DNA from: Mycobacterium sp. OAS707
Lineage (GTDB): Bacteria; Actinomycetota; Actinomycetes; Mycobacteriales; Mycobacteriaceae
DNA length: 64,000 nucleotides
Reading direction: 5' to 3'
Assembly (NCBI RefSeq): GCF_014873705.1
Contig: NZ_JADBDS010000003.1
Coordinates: 124,001-188,000 of the forward strand
The notes under the pieces are model-generated. The model saw nothing but the letters and a program-made list of their open reading frames with translations. It was not told the DNA's origin and ran no database searches. The translations under genes and the position numbers were made by a program. Below are positions 17,521 to 25,357 of the stretch, in pieces (position 1 is the stretch's first letter; every line of letters starts with the position of its first letter).

Positions 17521-17973
17521 ATGGCAGAGCCGCTGTTGCAAGCACAGATCGACATCGATGCACCGGTCGCGAAGGTGTGGTCGCTGGTTTCCGATCTCAG
17601 CCGGATGCCGCAGTGGAGCCCGCAGTGCCGGCTAATGAAGGCGCTGGGTCCGGTGCGCCAGGGCACGACGACGATCAACCTGAACCGTCGCGGTCGCCTG
17701 TTCTGGCCGACGACGAGCGTTGTCACCGAGGTGATTCCGGAGAAGAAGCTGGCGTTCAAGGTGCCGATCAACCACACCGTCTGGAGCTACGAGCTCGAAC
17801 CCACCGAAACCGGAACGCGACTGGTCGAGAGCAGGCACGCCGAGAACGGCGTGACGGCGTTTTCGAATCTGAGCGTGAACGCCTTGATGGGCGGTGTGCC
17901 GAGTTTCGAACGTGAACTGGTCGAGGGCATGAACGCGACGCTGTCGCGCATCAAAGCGGCTGCGGAGAACTAA
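17521..17973 (+). CDS. SRPBCC-family (polyketide cyclase/START-like) protein
   Basis: A 150-residue helix-grip protein. The N-terminal strand (AEPLLQAQIDIDAPVAKVWSLVSDLSRMPQWSP), the central strands and the long C-terminal helix (SFERELVEGMNATLSRIKAAAE) are typical of the SRPBCC fold with a deep hydrophobic pocket for lipid or aromatic ligands. Start ATG 17521 follows a GAGGAGGGG ribosome site. Its last four bases overlap the 3' end of the convergent DUF3027 gene. Ligand unknown. Confidence 0.85.
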   Translation: MAEPLLQAQIDIDAPVAKVWSLVSDLSRMPQWSPQCRLMKALGPVRQGTTTINLNRRGRLFWPTTSVVTEVIPEKKLAFKVPINHTVWSYELEPTETGTRLVESRHAENGVTAFSNLSVNALMGGVPSFERELVEGMNATLSRIKAAAEN

Positions 17974-18734
17974 CTTTCGGGCTCGACTACCTCGAGGACG
18001 CCGTCGTCGAACGGGTCATACAGCGGAGACCCTGTGCCTGGCGGCTGCGGCGTGTCCGAGTGTGCGCCGCAACCGTATTCGGATTCCACGACATGCCCGT
18101 CGGCCGCCAGCTCGTTGGCGCATACGCCGAACATCGTGCCCAGCGCACCGGCCAGCGGAATGTAGAAGCCGCAGTCGCGGCACACGCGGCGGGTGGACCT
18201 GGCCATCGCCGACCCGGGGCCGAACTCGCCGTCGTGCCAACGTTGCGCGGCATCGCTGCGGCCGAATTCGCTGAGCACCTGACGGCGGCCCAACCCGAGT
18301 TCGACGGCGACGTCATCCACCAGCGGGTCACCGCTTGCCGTATAGCCGGGCACCAGCCTCGGGTCGTTGGTCGCGGGCGCGAGCAGGTCGCCGGGACTCA
18401 GGTCGCCGGGCTTGATGCGCTCCTCCCACGGCACCCACTTGGGCGCCAGCAGCGCGGTGGGGCCGGGGACCAACACCACTTCGCTGATGGTGGCGTGGTC
18501 GGCTCCCGGGCAGGCGGCGACGACGACGGCCCACTGCCAGCCCTTGTAGCCGGGCATATCGGCCAGGAAGCGATGCGTCGCGGCCGTCGGGTCCTCGAAG
18601 CTGGCGCCGAGATACTCGCCAACGGTGTCCTCACCGCTGAACTCGACGATCGCCGCGCGCGCCTGCTCGGCGGCGCCCATCAGCACCGCCTCCAGGTCGG
18701 GGCGATCTTCGGTGTCCACGCTGTCCATCGCCAT
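17970..18734 (-). CDS. DUF3027 protein (Rv0877-like)
   Basis: A 254-residue protein matching DUF3027, an actinobacterial family of unknown role. Notable parts are GEYLGASFEDPTAATHRFLADMPGYKGWQWAVVVA, the VLVPGPTALLAPKWVPWEERIKPGDLSPGDLL segment, and a zinc-finger-like pair VCRDCGFYIPLAG...GVCANELAADGHVV followed by EYGCGAH. The spaced cysteines could bind metal. The start is the ATG at 18734 (or 18728). It corresponds to Rv0877 and is divergent from the MFS gene. Confidence 0.8.
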   Translation of the reverse strand: MAMDSVDTEDRPDLEAVLMGAAEQARAAIVEFSGEDTVGEYLGASFEDPTAATHRFLADMPGYKGWQWAVVVAACPGADHATISEVVLVPGPTALLAPKWVPWEERIKPGDLSPGDLLAPATNDPRLVPGYTASGDPLVDDVAVELGLGRRQVLSEFGRSDAAQRWHDGEFGPGSAMARSTRRVCRDCGFYIPLAGALGTMFGVCANELAADGHVVESEYGCGAHSDTPQPPGTGSPLYDPFDDGVLEVVEPES

Positions 18735-18815
18735 CAATAGTGCCTGACCGGGGAACGTCGAGCCACACCGGTCACCTGCACGCCCGCAACCGCGTCGATG
18801 GGGGAGAATCGAGGC

Positions 18816-20516
18816 GTGACCGGACCGCGGCGTGATCACCGAGACCCGCGGGGTCGGCGTGAAGACCGCTATTACCCGCCGCGTCCGCCAGCCGATGCCG
18901 ACGGGGAGCATCCCGGGATGGCGAACTATCCCAGCGACCCCGACGTGGGCGGCGGCTACCGCCGGCCGCGCCGCTCGTCGTCGACGCCCAGTGCCAACCG
19001 GTGGCTGCCGCCGCTCGATGACCGCTCGGGCCGGGAGCATCCGTCGGCTCCCCCGCCGCCCACCGTCGGCGCGGGTGCGGGCGAGAAGATCACGGTCACC
19101 CGCGCGGCCGCGCAGCGCAGCCGCGAAATGGGTTCGAAAATGTACGGTTTGGTGCACCGCGCGGCCACGGCCGACGGTGCCGACAAGTCCGGCCTGACCG
19201 CGCTGACGTGGCCGGTGGTGGCCAACTTCGCCGTCGACGCGGCGATGGCCGTCGCATTGGCCAACACGTTGTTCTTCGCCGCCGCTTCCGGCGAGAGCAA
19301 GGGCAAGGTCGCGCTGTACCTGTTGATCACCATCGCGCCGTTCGCGGTGATCGCCCCGTTGATCGGCCCCGCGTTGGACCGGCTGCAGCACGGCCGCCGC
19401 GTCGCGCTGGCCGCCTCCTTCATCTTGCGCACCGCGCTCGTGATGGTGCTTGTCGCCAACTACGACGGCATCACGGGGAGCTACCCCTCGTGGGTGCTCT
19501 ATCCGTGCGCGCTCGGAATGATGGTGCTGTCCAAGTCATTCAGCGTGCTGCGCAGCGCGGTCACCCCGCGTGTGTTGCCGCCCAGCATCGACCTGGTTCG
19601 CGTGAATTCGCGGCTGACGACGTTCGGGTTGCTCGGCGGCACGATGGTCGGCGGTGCAATCGCCGCAGGCGCGGAGTATCTGCTCGGCCTGGTGCACCTG
19701 CCCGGCGCGCTGTACGTCATCGTCGCGGTGACGCTGATCGGTGCGGCGCTGTCGATGCGGATCCCCAAGTGGGTCGAGGTGACGGCAGGCGAGGTGCCGA
19801 CCACGCTGTCCTACCACGGGGGCAGCGGCGAACTGCGGCGCCATCCCGAACAAAAGACGTCGGCCGAGCCACGACAACCGTTGGGCCGCAACATCATTGC
19901 CGCGCTATGGGGCAACTGCACCATCAAGGTGATGGTCGGCTTCCTGTTCCTTTACCCCGCGTTCGTGGCGAAGTCGCATGACGCCAGCGGGTGGGAGCAG
20001 TTGCGCATCCTCGGCGTGATCGGCGCGGCCGCGGCGATCGGCAACTTCGCGGGCAACTTCACCGCCGCCCGGTTGAAGCTCGGATACCCGGCCCTGCTGG
20101 TCGTGCGCTGCACCATCGCGGTCACCACGTTCGCCTTGGCGACCGCGCTGACCGGCAAGCTGATGGTGGCGGCGCTGGCCACGTTGGTCACCTCTGCGGC
20201 GGCGGCGATCGCGAAGGCCTCACTCGACGCGTCGCTGCAGGACGACCTGCCGGAGAAGTCACGGGCTTCGGCGTTCGGCCGCTCAGAGTCGTTGCTGCAG
20301 TTGGCCTGGGTGGCAGGCGGCGCCACCGGTGTGTTGGTCTACACCGATCTGTGGGTGGGCTTCACGGCGATCTCCGCGATCCTGATCGTCGGGTTGGCGC
20401 AGACCGTGGTGAGCTATTTCGGCGAGTCGCTGATACCCGGCTTCGGCGGGAACCGTCCGGTGCTCGCAGAGCAAGAGGGCGGCAGGCCGGATCGCGCGGC
20501 GGTGGCGCCGGAGTGA
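18816..20516 (+). CDS. MFS-type transporter with long cytoplasmic N-terminus (Rv0876c-like)
   Basis: About 566 residues from GTG 18816, which has a GGGGAG site ten bases upstream; an in-frame ATG lies at 18798. The first 130 residues are charged, Pro/Arg-rich and disordered, followed by roughly ten to twelve membrane helices with major-facilitator features (LIGPALDRLQHGRRVAL between helices 2 and 3). It corresponds to Rv0876c, a conserved mycobacterial membrane protein. The substrate is unknown. Its stop overlaps the GTG of the DUF2771 gene by four bases, indicating translational coupling. Confidence 0.85.
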   Translation: MTGPRRDHRDPRGRREDRYYPPRPPADADGEHPGMANYPSDPDVGGGYRRPRRSSSTPSANRWLPPLDDRSGREHPSAPPPPTVGAGAGEKITVTRAAAQRSREMGSKMYGLVHRAATADGADKSGLTALTWPVVANFAVDAAMAVALANTLFFAAASGESKGKVALYLLITIAPFAVIAPLIGPALDRLQHGRRVALAASFILRTALVMVLVANYDGITGSYPSWVLYPCALGMMVLSKSFSVLRSAVTPRVLPPSIDLVRVNSRLTTFGLLGGTMVGGAIAAGAEYLLGLVHLPGALYVIVAVTLIGAALSMRIPKWVEVTAGEVPTTLSYHGGSGELRRHPEQKTSAEPRQPLGRNIIAALWGNCTIKVMVGFLFLYPAFVAKSHDASGWEQLRILGVIGAAAAIGNFAGNFTAARLKLGYPALLVVRCTIAVTTFALATALTGKLMVAALATLVTSAAAAIAKASLDASLQDDLPEKSRASAFGRSESLLQLAWVAGGATGVLVYTDLWVGFTAISAILIVGLAQTVVSYFGESLIPGFGGNRPVLAEQEGGRPDRAAVAPE

Positions 20517-20998
20517 AACGCGTTGTCGCCGCGCTGGCGATCGTTGCGATCGTCGCGTCCGTCCTCACCGGCGTGCTGGTGTGGCACCTCGCCAGCCAGC
20601 CGCGGCCGGACCATCCCGAGATCAGCGCCTATTCGGACGGCCAGCTGGTGCGGGTGGGACCGTACCGGTACTGCGAGGTGCTGAACCCCACCAATTGCGA
20701 CACCCCCAAAACCGACGGCGAGCTGCGGGTCGACCCGCGTCACGCCGTTCAGTTATCGGTGCCAGCCGAGATCGCCCGTGCGCCATGGGTTTTGGTGCGC
20801 TCGTACGAGGGCGGCGATGCTGTCGACGAGTTCCGACCGGAGACCAAGCTCGCGGTGACCATCCCCACCGTGGATCCGCATCACGGCAGGCTGTTCGGTA
20901 TCGCCGTGCAACTGCCGACGCTGGTGCGCGACGAGGCGGGCAACGAGTTCCCGGTGCCGCACGCGGAATGGTCCGTGCGAACGGTTTGGGATCGGTAG
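20513..20998 (+). CDS. Exported DUF2771 protein (Rv0875c-like)
   Basis: A 161-residue protein with an N-terminal membrane anchor or uncleaved signal (RVVAALAIVAIVASVLTGVLVWHLA) and a small beta-rich extracytoplasmic domain carrying CEVLNPTNC, a likely disulfide pair. The domain matches DUF2771. It overlaps the upstream MFS gene by GTGA, so the two probably act together at the membrane; the role is unknown. Corresponds to Rv0875c. Confidence 0.8.
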   Translation: MKRVVAALAIVAIVASVLTGVLVWHLASQPRPDHPEISAYSDGQLVRVGPYRYCEVLNPTNCDTPKTDGELRVDPRHAVQLSVPAEIARAPWVLVRSYEGGDAVDEFRPETKLAVTIPTVDPHHGRLFGIAVQLPTLVRDEAGNEFPVPHAEWSVRTVWDR

Positions 20999-21025
20999 CA
21001 GACGCGCCGGTGCTAGCTTGCCTGC

Positions 21026-21568
21026 GTGGTTCAGGATCACGTCTATGAGCTTGTCCCGCTTCCCCAGCGTCATTTGGGCAACTTGTGGACGAAGGCGACA
21101 CCCCCGCCGCTCGTCGTGCAGATCGACGCAACCGACGTCGTCCGGGTCGGTGACCCGACGACGAGTGAGCTCATCGCCTCGGCTCCGCTCGCGCAGGTGA
21201 CCGCGGTCCCTGCGATATACACCTACGGAGGCGGTGAGGTGGACCCCGTCACCGAATCCGTTCTGGTGGTGACCGTTCCGGGATTGGCACCGCTGAGAAT
21301 CAAGCCCGACCGGATGAAGGGCGACTGGGGTGATTACCGGTACGGCTGGCTCGATGCCGTCGATCGCTCCGACCGACCCGGGTATGTGGTCACCGAAGCG
21401 GAATGGCTTGGGCTGATTGAGAGGTTCGGTCTGCAAGACCACATCGCCGACGTTCACACCGCCGGCGAGATGGCGCAGCGAAACCGCCGCGCCGCGATCA
21501 AGACCGTGGCATATCTTGCGGCGATCGTCATTCTGCTGGCGTTGTCGGCCTACCTGCACCACAGGTGA
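21026..21568 (+). CDS. Membrane-anchored hypothetical protein, 180 residues
   Basis: I do not recognise the family. A soluble N-terminal part (residues 1-150, with beta-rich VVQIDATDVVRVGD, SVLVVTVPGLAPLRIKP and DYRYGWLDAV segments) precedes one C-terminal membrane helix (VAYLAAIVILLALSAYL) with a short basic tail, so the bulk should face the cytoplasm. Start is a GTG at 21026. It lies 27 bases after the DUF2771 gene and could be in its operon. A GST-like gene converges on it. Confidence 0.6.
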   Translation: MVQDHVYELVPLPQRHLGNLWTKATPPPLVVQIDATDVVRVGDPTTSELIASAPLAQVTAVPAIYTYGGGEVDPVTESVLVVTVPGLAPLRIKPDRMKGDWGDYRYGWLDAVDRSDRPGYVVTEAEWLGLIERFGLQDHIADVHTAGEMAQRNRRAAIKTVAYLAAIVILLALSAYLHHR

Positions 21569-21570
21569 CG

Positions 21571-22575
21571 CTAGCCGGCCCCGTGGCCGTCCGGCACCCG
21601 CTCACCCTCAACCGTCGGCCCAGGCGGTGTTCCCTCACCAAACGGTCTGCCGCCCAACGCTTCCCGGCCGTGCGGCGTCAACCATGTGGACAGGTCGGGT
21701 CCTTTGGGCACGATCTGTGTCGGGTTGATGTCCTTGTGCACGATGTAGTAGTGCTGCTTGATCTGTACGAAATCGGTGGTGTCGCCGAAGCCAGGCGTCT
21801 GGAACAGATCTCGCGCGTAGGCCCACAGCACCGGCATCTCCGCCAGCTTCTGGCGGTTGCACTTGAAATGCCCGTGATACACCGGATCGAAGCGGGCCAG
21901 GGTGGTGAACAGCCGAACATCGGCCTCGGTGATGGTGTCGCCGACCAGGTAACGCTGATTCGCCAACCGCTCGGAAAGCCAGTCGAGCGCGGTGAACAAC
22001 CGGTCGTAGGCCTTGTCATACGCCTCCTGTGACCCCGCGAAGCCGCAGCGGTACACGCCGTTGTTGACCTCGGTGTAGATGCGCTGGGCGACCTCGTCGA
22101 TCTCGGCGCGCAGCTTTTCCGGGTAAAGCTGCGGAGCGCCTTCGCGGTGAAACTTCGTCCACTCGGTGGAGAAGTCCAGAGTTATCTGCGCGAAGTCGTT
22201 GGTGACGACCTCACCGGTGGCCACCTCGACGATCGCGGGCACCGTGATGCCCTTCTCGTAGTCGGGGAAGCGCTTCAGGTAGGCGTCCTTGAGCCGGGGA
22301 ATCTTCAGCACCGGGTCGACGCCGCCGGGGTCCAGATCGAACGTCCAGCTGTCCTCGTCGTGTGTCGGGCCGCAAAAGCCAATCGAGAGAACGTCTTCCA
22401 GGCCGAGCAGGCGTCGCACGATGATGGTGCGGTTGGCCCACGGGCAGGCCCGGGCAACGACCAGCCGGTAGCGATCCGGTTCGACGGGATAGCCGTCGCG
22501 GCCGTCGGCCGTGATGCGGGTGGTGATGTAGTTGGTGTCGCGGTTGAACTCACCGCCACCGGCGACATATGCCAT
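21571..22575 (-). CDS. Xi-class glutathione S-transferase-like reductase (YqjG/ECM4 family)
   Basis: A 334-residue protein of the glutathionyl-hydroquinone reductase family. The thioredoxin-like N-terminal domain contains the catalytic ACPWANR motif, with Cys as the nucleophile, and the C-terminal all-helical domain has DWLSERLANQRYLVGDTITEADVRLFTTLARFD. Classic members reduce glutathionyl-hydroquinones. Mycobacteria make mycothiol rather than glutathione, so the thiol partner here is probably mycothiol; that is inference. A Pro-rich tail extends past the usual end of the family. It is downstream of cspB on the same strand. Confidence 0.88.
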   Translation of the reverse strand: MAYVAGGGEFNRDTNYITTRITADGRDGYPVEPDRYRLVVARACPWANRTIIVRRLLGLEDVLSIGFCGPTHDEDSWTFDLDPGGVDPVLKIPRLKDAYLKRFPDYEKGITVPAIVEVATGEVVTNDFAQITLDFSTEWTKFHREGAPQLYPEKLRAEIDEVAQRIYTEVNNGVYRCGFAGSQEAYDKAYDRLFTALDWLSERLANQRYLVGDTITEADVRLFTTLARFDPVYHGHFKCNRQKLAEMPVLWAYARDLFQTPGFGDTTDFVQIKQHYYIVHKDINPTQIVPKGPDLSTWLTPHGREALGGRPFGEGTPPGPTVEGERVPDGHGAG

Positions 22576-22661
22576 GCCACCAGGATGCCCGCGAATGTGG
22601 GGTTAATGCACGCGCCGCGGCCGCCAAGCGTGTGTCAAGCCCACACTCGGCGAGGCGGCCC

Positions 22662-23072
22662 CTATGCGTCGAGTTCGCGAGCGACGGCCTTGACGACCTC
22701 GGAGACGCGACGGGCCACCTTGCGGTCGGGGTAGCGACCCTTGCGCAACTCGGGCTGAACCGTGCCCTCGAGCAGCGTGATCATGTCCTCGACCATGCCG
22801 TGCAATTCGTCGGGGGTGTGCTTGTGTTCGCTGGCCGCGGCATCGCGACGAGTCCGCGTCAGGCTCGGCGGCGGATCGATGAGCTTCAGGCTCAACGCCT
22901 GCGGGCCACGCCGGCCGGCGGCCACGCCGAACTCGACCTTCTGCCCGGCCTTGAGTCCCTCGACGCCAGCGGGCAGTGCCGAGGACCGGACGTAGACATC
23001 CTCGCCCTCCTCCTGCGACAAAAAGCCGAACCCCTTTTCGGCGTCGTACCACTTAACCCGGCCGGTCGGCAC
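22662..23072 (-). CDS. cspB: Cold-shock domain protein with C-terminal extension
   Basis: A 136-residue protein from GTG 23072. The first 66 residues are a cold-shock domain with the RNP1-like KGFGFLSQEEGEDVYVR strand and the usual VKWYDAEKG start. The C-terminal 70 residues (HTPDELHGMVEDMITLLE, GRYPDRKVARRVSEVVKAVARELDA) are helical and conserved in mycobacterial CspB (Rv0871), unlike the 67-residue CspA. The GTG is preceded by AGGTGAG and fits the family N-terminus VPTGRVKWY; an open frame 16 codons longer is not conserved. Likely an RNA chaperone. Confidence 0.92.
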   Translation of the reverse strand: MPTGRVKWYDAEKGFGFLSQEEGEDVYVRSSALPAGVEGLKAGQKVEFGVAAGRRGPQALSLKLIDPPPSLTRTRRDAAASEHKHTPDELHGMVEDMITLLEGTVQPELRKGRYPDRKVARRVSEVVKAVARELDA

Positions 23073-23125
23073 TGGTCTCACCTGCTTGTCTCTGACGGAA
23101 ACGACTACATAGGGATACATAGCAA

Positions 23126-23148
23126 AGCGTCCCGCCTGCGCCGGGACG
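23126..23148. promoter_or_regulatory. Perfect 8-bp hairpin in the cspB/YccF divergent region
   Basis: GCGTCCCG at 23126-23133 pairs perfectly with CGGGACGC at 23141-23148 across a seven-base loop. On the minus strand it is followed by TTTGC and lies 54 bases before the cspB start, so it could be an element in the cspB leader or an attenuator. It could equally be a boundary element between the two divergent genes. Confidence 0.35.
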
Positions 23149-23228
23149 CGTTTAGGTGATCCTACTCGGCGCCCTCGGCGCTCAGCACCCCCTTATATCG
23201 GTAGGCTGAAAGCACCGCTGGAGGAAAG

Positions 23229-23633
23229 ATGCGCCTGATCCTGAACATCGTTTGGTTGGTCTTCGGCGGTCTCTGGCTGGCGTTGGGCTACCTGTTGGCC
23301 GCGCTCATCTGCTTCGTCTTGATCATCACGATCCCGTTCGGATTCGCCGCGCTGCGCATCGCGCTCTATGCGCTGTGGCCGTTCGGCAACACCATCGTCG
23401 ACAAGCCGGGGCCGCGGCCGGGCGCACTGATCGGCAATGTCATCTGGCTCATCCTGTTCGGCATCTGGCTGGCCATCGGCCACGTGATCACCGCGGTGGC
23501 CATGGCGATCACGTTCGTCGGCATTCCGCTGGCGCTGGCCAACCTCAAGCTGGTCCCGGTCTCGCTGTTCCCGCTCGGCAAGGAGATCGTGCCGGTCGAT
23601 TCCTTCAACACCCCGATGCGAGCCGCCGCATGA
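23229..23633 (+). CDS. YccF-domain inner membrane protein
   Basis: A 134-residue membrane protein with two copies of the YccF module, each beginning IVWLVFGGLWLALGYLLAA / VIWLILFGIWLAIGHVITA, giving about four membrane helices. The IPFGFAALRIALYALWPFG and GIPLALANLKLVPVSLFPLG stretches are family hallmarks. Start ATG 23229 has a GGAGGAAAG site. Corresponds to Rv0870c. Its stop overlaps the moaA ATG (ATGA), so it heads the moaA-moaD transcript. Function unknown. Confidence 0.87.
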   Translation: MRLILNIVWLVFGGLWLALGYLLAALICFVLIITIPFGFAALRIALYALWPFGNTIVDKPGPRPGALIGNVIWLILFGIWLAIGHVITAVAMAITFVGIPLALANLKLVPVSLFPLGKEIVPVDSFNTPMRAAA

Positions 23634-24682
23634 CCATCACCGAACTCGGCGTGCCGTCGGTGCAGCGCCCCGTGCGGGGCATGCCGACCGAGGGACCCAT
23701 GGTCGACACGTTCGGCCGCGTCGCCACCGACCTGCGGGTGTCGTTGACCGACCGCTGCAATCTGCGCTGCACCTACTGCATGCCCGCCGAGGGCCTCGAC
23801 TGGCTGCCGGGCGAACAGCTGTTGCGAGCCGACGAGCTGGCCCGGCTGCTGCGCATCGCGGTCACCAGGCTCGGCATCACCAGCGTTCGCTTCACCGGCG
23901 GCGAGCCGTTGGTCGCGAAGCACCTCGAGGACGTCGTCGCCGCGACCGCCGCCCTTGCGCCCCGGCCCGAAATCACGTTGACCACCAACGGCATCGGGCT
24001 CGACAAGCGCGCCGCCAAGCTGGCAGAGGCCGGGCTCGACCGGATCAACGTTTCCCTCGACACCGTCGACGCCGCACGCTTCGCCCGCATCACCCGCCGT
24101 GACCGCCTGCACGACGTAATAAAAGGGCTCGCGGCCGCGAAGGCTGCCGGGCTGAGCCCGGTGAAGGTCAACGCCGTGCTGGATCCGGTCACCGGGCTCG
24201 AGGACGCCGTCGCGCTGCTGCAGTTCTGTATCGACAACGGCTACCAGCTGCGCATCATCGAGCAGATGCCACTGGATGCGGGCCACGAGTGGAAGCGCGG
24301 CCGGGCGATCGCCGCCGACGACGTGCTGGCCGCCCTGCGCCGGCACTTCGACCTGCAGCCGGACCCGGCACCGCGCGGCTCGGCCCCCGCGGAGTTGTGG
24401 GAGGTCGACGGGGGCAAGGGCAAGGTCGGCATCATCGCCTCGGTCTCGCATGCGTTCTGCGCGGCCTGTGATCGCACCCGGCTCACCGCCGACGGTCAGG
24501 TGCGCAACTGTCTGTTCGCCCGGCACGAGACCGATTTGCGGCGCCTGATGCGTGCGGGCGCCGACGACGACGCATTGGCGGCGGCCTGGCGCGCCACCAT
24601 GTGGGTCAAGGCAGCCGGCCACGGCATCAACGACCCGGACTTCGTACAGCCGGACCGCCCGATGAGCGCGATCGGCGGCTGA
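23630..24682 (+). CDS. moaA: GTP 3',8-cyclase MoaA (molybdenum cofactor synthesis)
   Basis: A 350-residue radical SAM enzyme that, with MoaC, converts GTP to cyclic pyranopterin monophosphate, the first step of molybdenum cofactor synthesis. The N-terminal 4Fe-4S motif CNLRCTYC (Cys near 43, 47, 50) binds SAM, and the C-terminal cluster is CAACDRTRL plus a third Cys in RNCLFA. The chain ends in GG, the essential C-terminal dipeptide. Start ATG 23630 overlaps the YccF stop. Corresponds to MoaA2 (Rv0869c). Confidence 0.96.
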   Translation: MTITELGVPSVQRPVRGMPTEGPMVDTFGRVATDLRVSLTDRCNLRCTYCMPAEGLDWLPGEQLLRADELARLLRIAVTRLGITSVRFTGGEPLVAKHLEDVVAATAALAPRPEITLTTNGIGLDKRAAKLAEAGLDRINVSLDTVDAARFARITRRDRLHDVIKGLAAAKAAGLSPVKVNAVLDPVTGLEDAVALLQFCIDNGYQLRIIEQMPLDAGHEWKRGRAIAADDVLAALRRHFDLQPDPAPRGSAPAELWEVDGGKGKVGIIASVSHAFCAACDRTRLTADGQVRNCLFARHETDLRRLMRAGADDDALAAAWRATMWVKAAGHGINDPDFVQPDRPMSAIGG

Positions 24683-24683
24683 C

Positions 24684-24938
24684 GTGAGCGCGAAGGTGAC
24701 CGTCCGCTACTTCGCCGCGGCGCGTGCCGCTGCCGGCTTCGACGACGAGATCATCGGAATCGCACCGGGCACCACCGTCCGCATGCTGGTGCAGAACCTG
24801 GCTGAGCGGAGTACCGACCTCGCGAAAGTGTTGAGCCGTTGCTCGTACTTGTGCGACGGAATTGCGGTGCGGGACTTGGAAATGACGCTGAGTGACGCTG
24901 CGACGCTCGATGTTCTTCCCCCGTTCGCCGGCGGATAA
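24684..24938 (+). CDS. moaD: Molybdopterin synthase small subunit MoaD
   Basis: An 84-residue ubiquitin-fold sulfur carrier. The fold is visible (VTVRYFAAARAAAGFDDEIIGI, TVRMLVQNL, TLDVLPPFAGG), and the C-terminal PPFAGG carries the Gly-Gly that is adenylated and thiocarboxylated to supply sulfur. It pairs with MoaE (26608-27036). A GTG at 24684 lies one base after the moaA stop, so translation is coupled. Corresponds to MoaD2 (Rv0868c). Confidence 0.95.
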   Translation: MSAKVTVRYFAAARAAAGFDDEIIGIAPGTTVRMLVQNLAERSTDLAKVLSRCSYLCDGIAVRDLEMTLSDAATLDVLPPFAGG

Positions 24939-24939
24939 G

Positions 24940-24955
24940 CGTGATTTGCGTCACA
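24940..24955. promoter_or_regulatory. Candidate Crp (cAMP receptor protein) binding site
   Basis: The sequence CGTGATTTGCGTCACA differs from the Crp consensus TGTGA-N6-TCACA only at the first base. M. tuberculosis rpfA is known to be controlled by the Crp homologue Rv3676, so a site here fits. It lies 430 bases before the coding start and about 110 before the candidate -10, in keeping with activation of a promoter near 25050 at some distance. Confidence 0.7.
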
Positions 24956-24963
24956 TAACGGAA

Positions 24964-24980
24964 TGGTCACAAGATGACCA
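24964..24980. promoter_or_regulatory. TGGTCA-N5-TGACCA inverted repeat, possible response-regulator site
   Basis: A perfect six-base inverted repeat with a five-base spacer. It contains the second of two direct GTCACA copies (24950-24955 and 24966-24971, 16 bases apart). Loosely spaced GTCACA repeats are what MtrA binds in mycobacteria, so an MtrA site is one reading; a dimeric repressor operator is another. Confidence 0.4.
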
Positions 24981-25147
24981 CAGACCGTTACCTGTGAAAA
25001 TGCACCTGCGGAAATGCGTTGGCGTCCTGGGGATTTAGAGCCTTTTTAGAATTAGCCTGACGCCGAATCGCCGGGCTCGTCAAAAGGTGACGTGCTCTAC
25101 GCGACCCGTTAGCGTTCAGTCCCAAGCCATCGACCCGTAATCGTTTG

Positions 25148-25350
25148 GCCTGCCGTGCCCAACAGCGCCGAGCTCCATCCGTTGGGCACGGGACAACGAC
25201 GAACAACTCTGGATGGAGGCGGGGGACCCACCGGTCCACCGAAATACAGAAGGATCAGGAGCCGCTTGCGGCCCCTTGGGGTGAAGCCGTGTCCAACACG
25301 GCCGGGCAACCTCTCCAGCCCGAACCCGACAGCTGACCTCGTAGGCGCCC
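25148..25350 (+). ncRNA. ydaO/yuaA-type c-di-AMP riboswitch in the rpfA leader
   Basis: Hallmark blocks of the ydaO aptamer are present in order: AACTCTGGATGGAG followed by GGCGGGGGACCCA (25205-25231), the GGGGTGAAGCC block (25279-25289), a GGGCAACCTCTCC block (25303-25315), and the 3' block CGAACCCGACAGCTGACCTC then GTAGGC (25321-25346). The 3' GTAGGC can close a stem with GCCTGC at 25148-25153. A ten-base perfect hairpin (25154-25163 with 25181-25190) is inserted between that closing strand and the core. Riboswitches of this class sense c-di-AMP and are known ahead of actinobacterial rpf and cell-wall hydrolase genes. Boundaries are approximate. Confidence 0.87.
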
Positions 25351-25357
25351 ATACGAG
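25338..25357 (+). promoter_or_regulatory. Possible expression platform hairpin at the rpfA ribosome site
   Basis: CTCGTA (25338-25343), which is part of the conserved 3' end of the aptamer, is perfectly complementary to TACGAG (25352-25357), which runs into the ribosome site GAGAGGA. The two structures exclude each other, so aptamer folding could set ribosome access. No intrinsic terminator is seen between the aptamer and ATG 25374. Confidence 0.45.
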
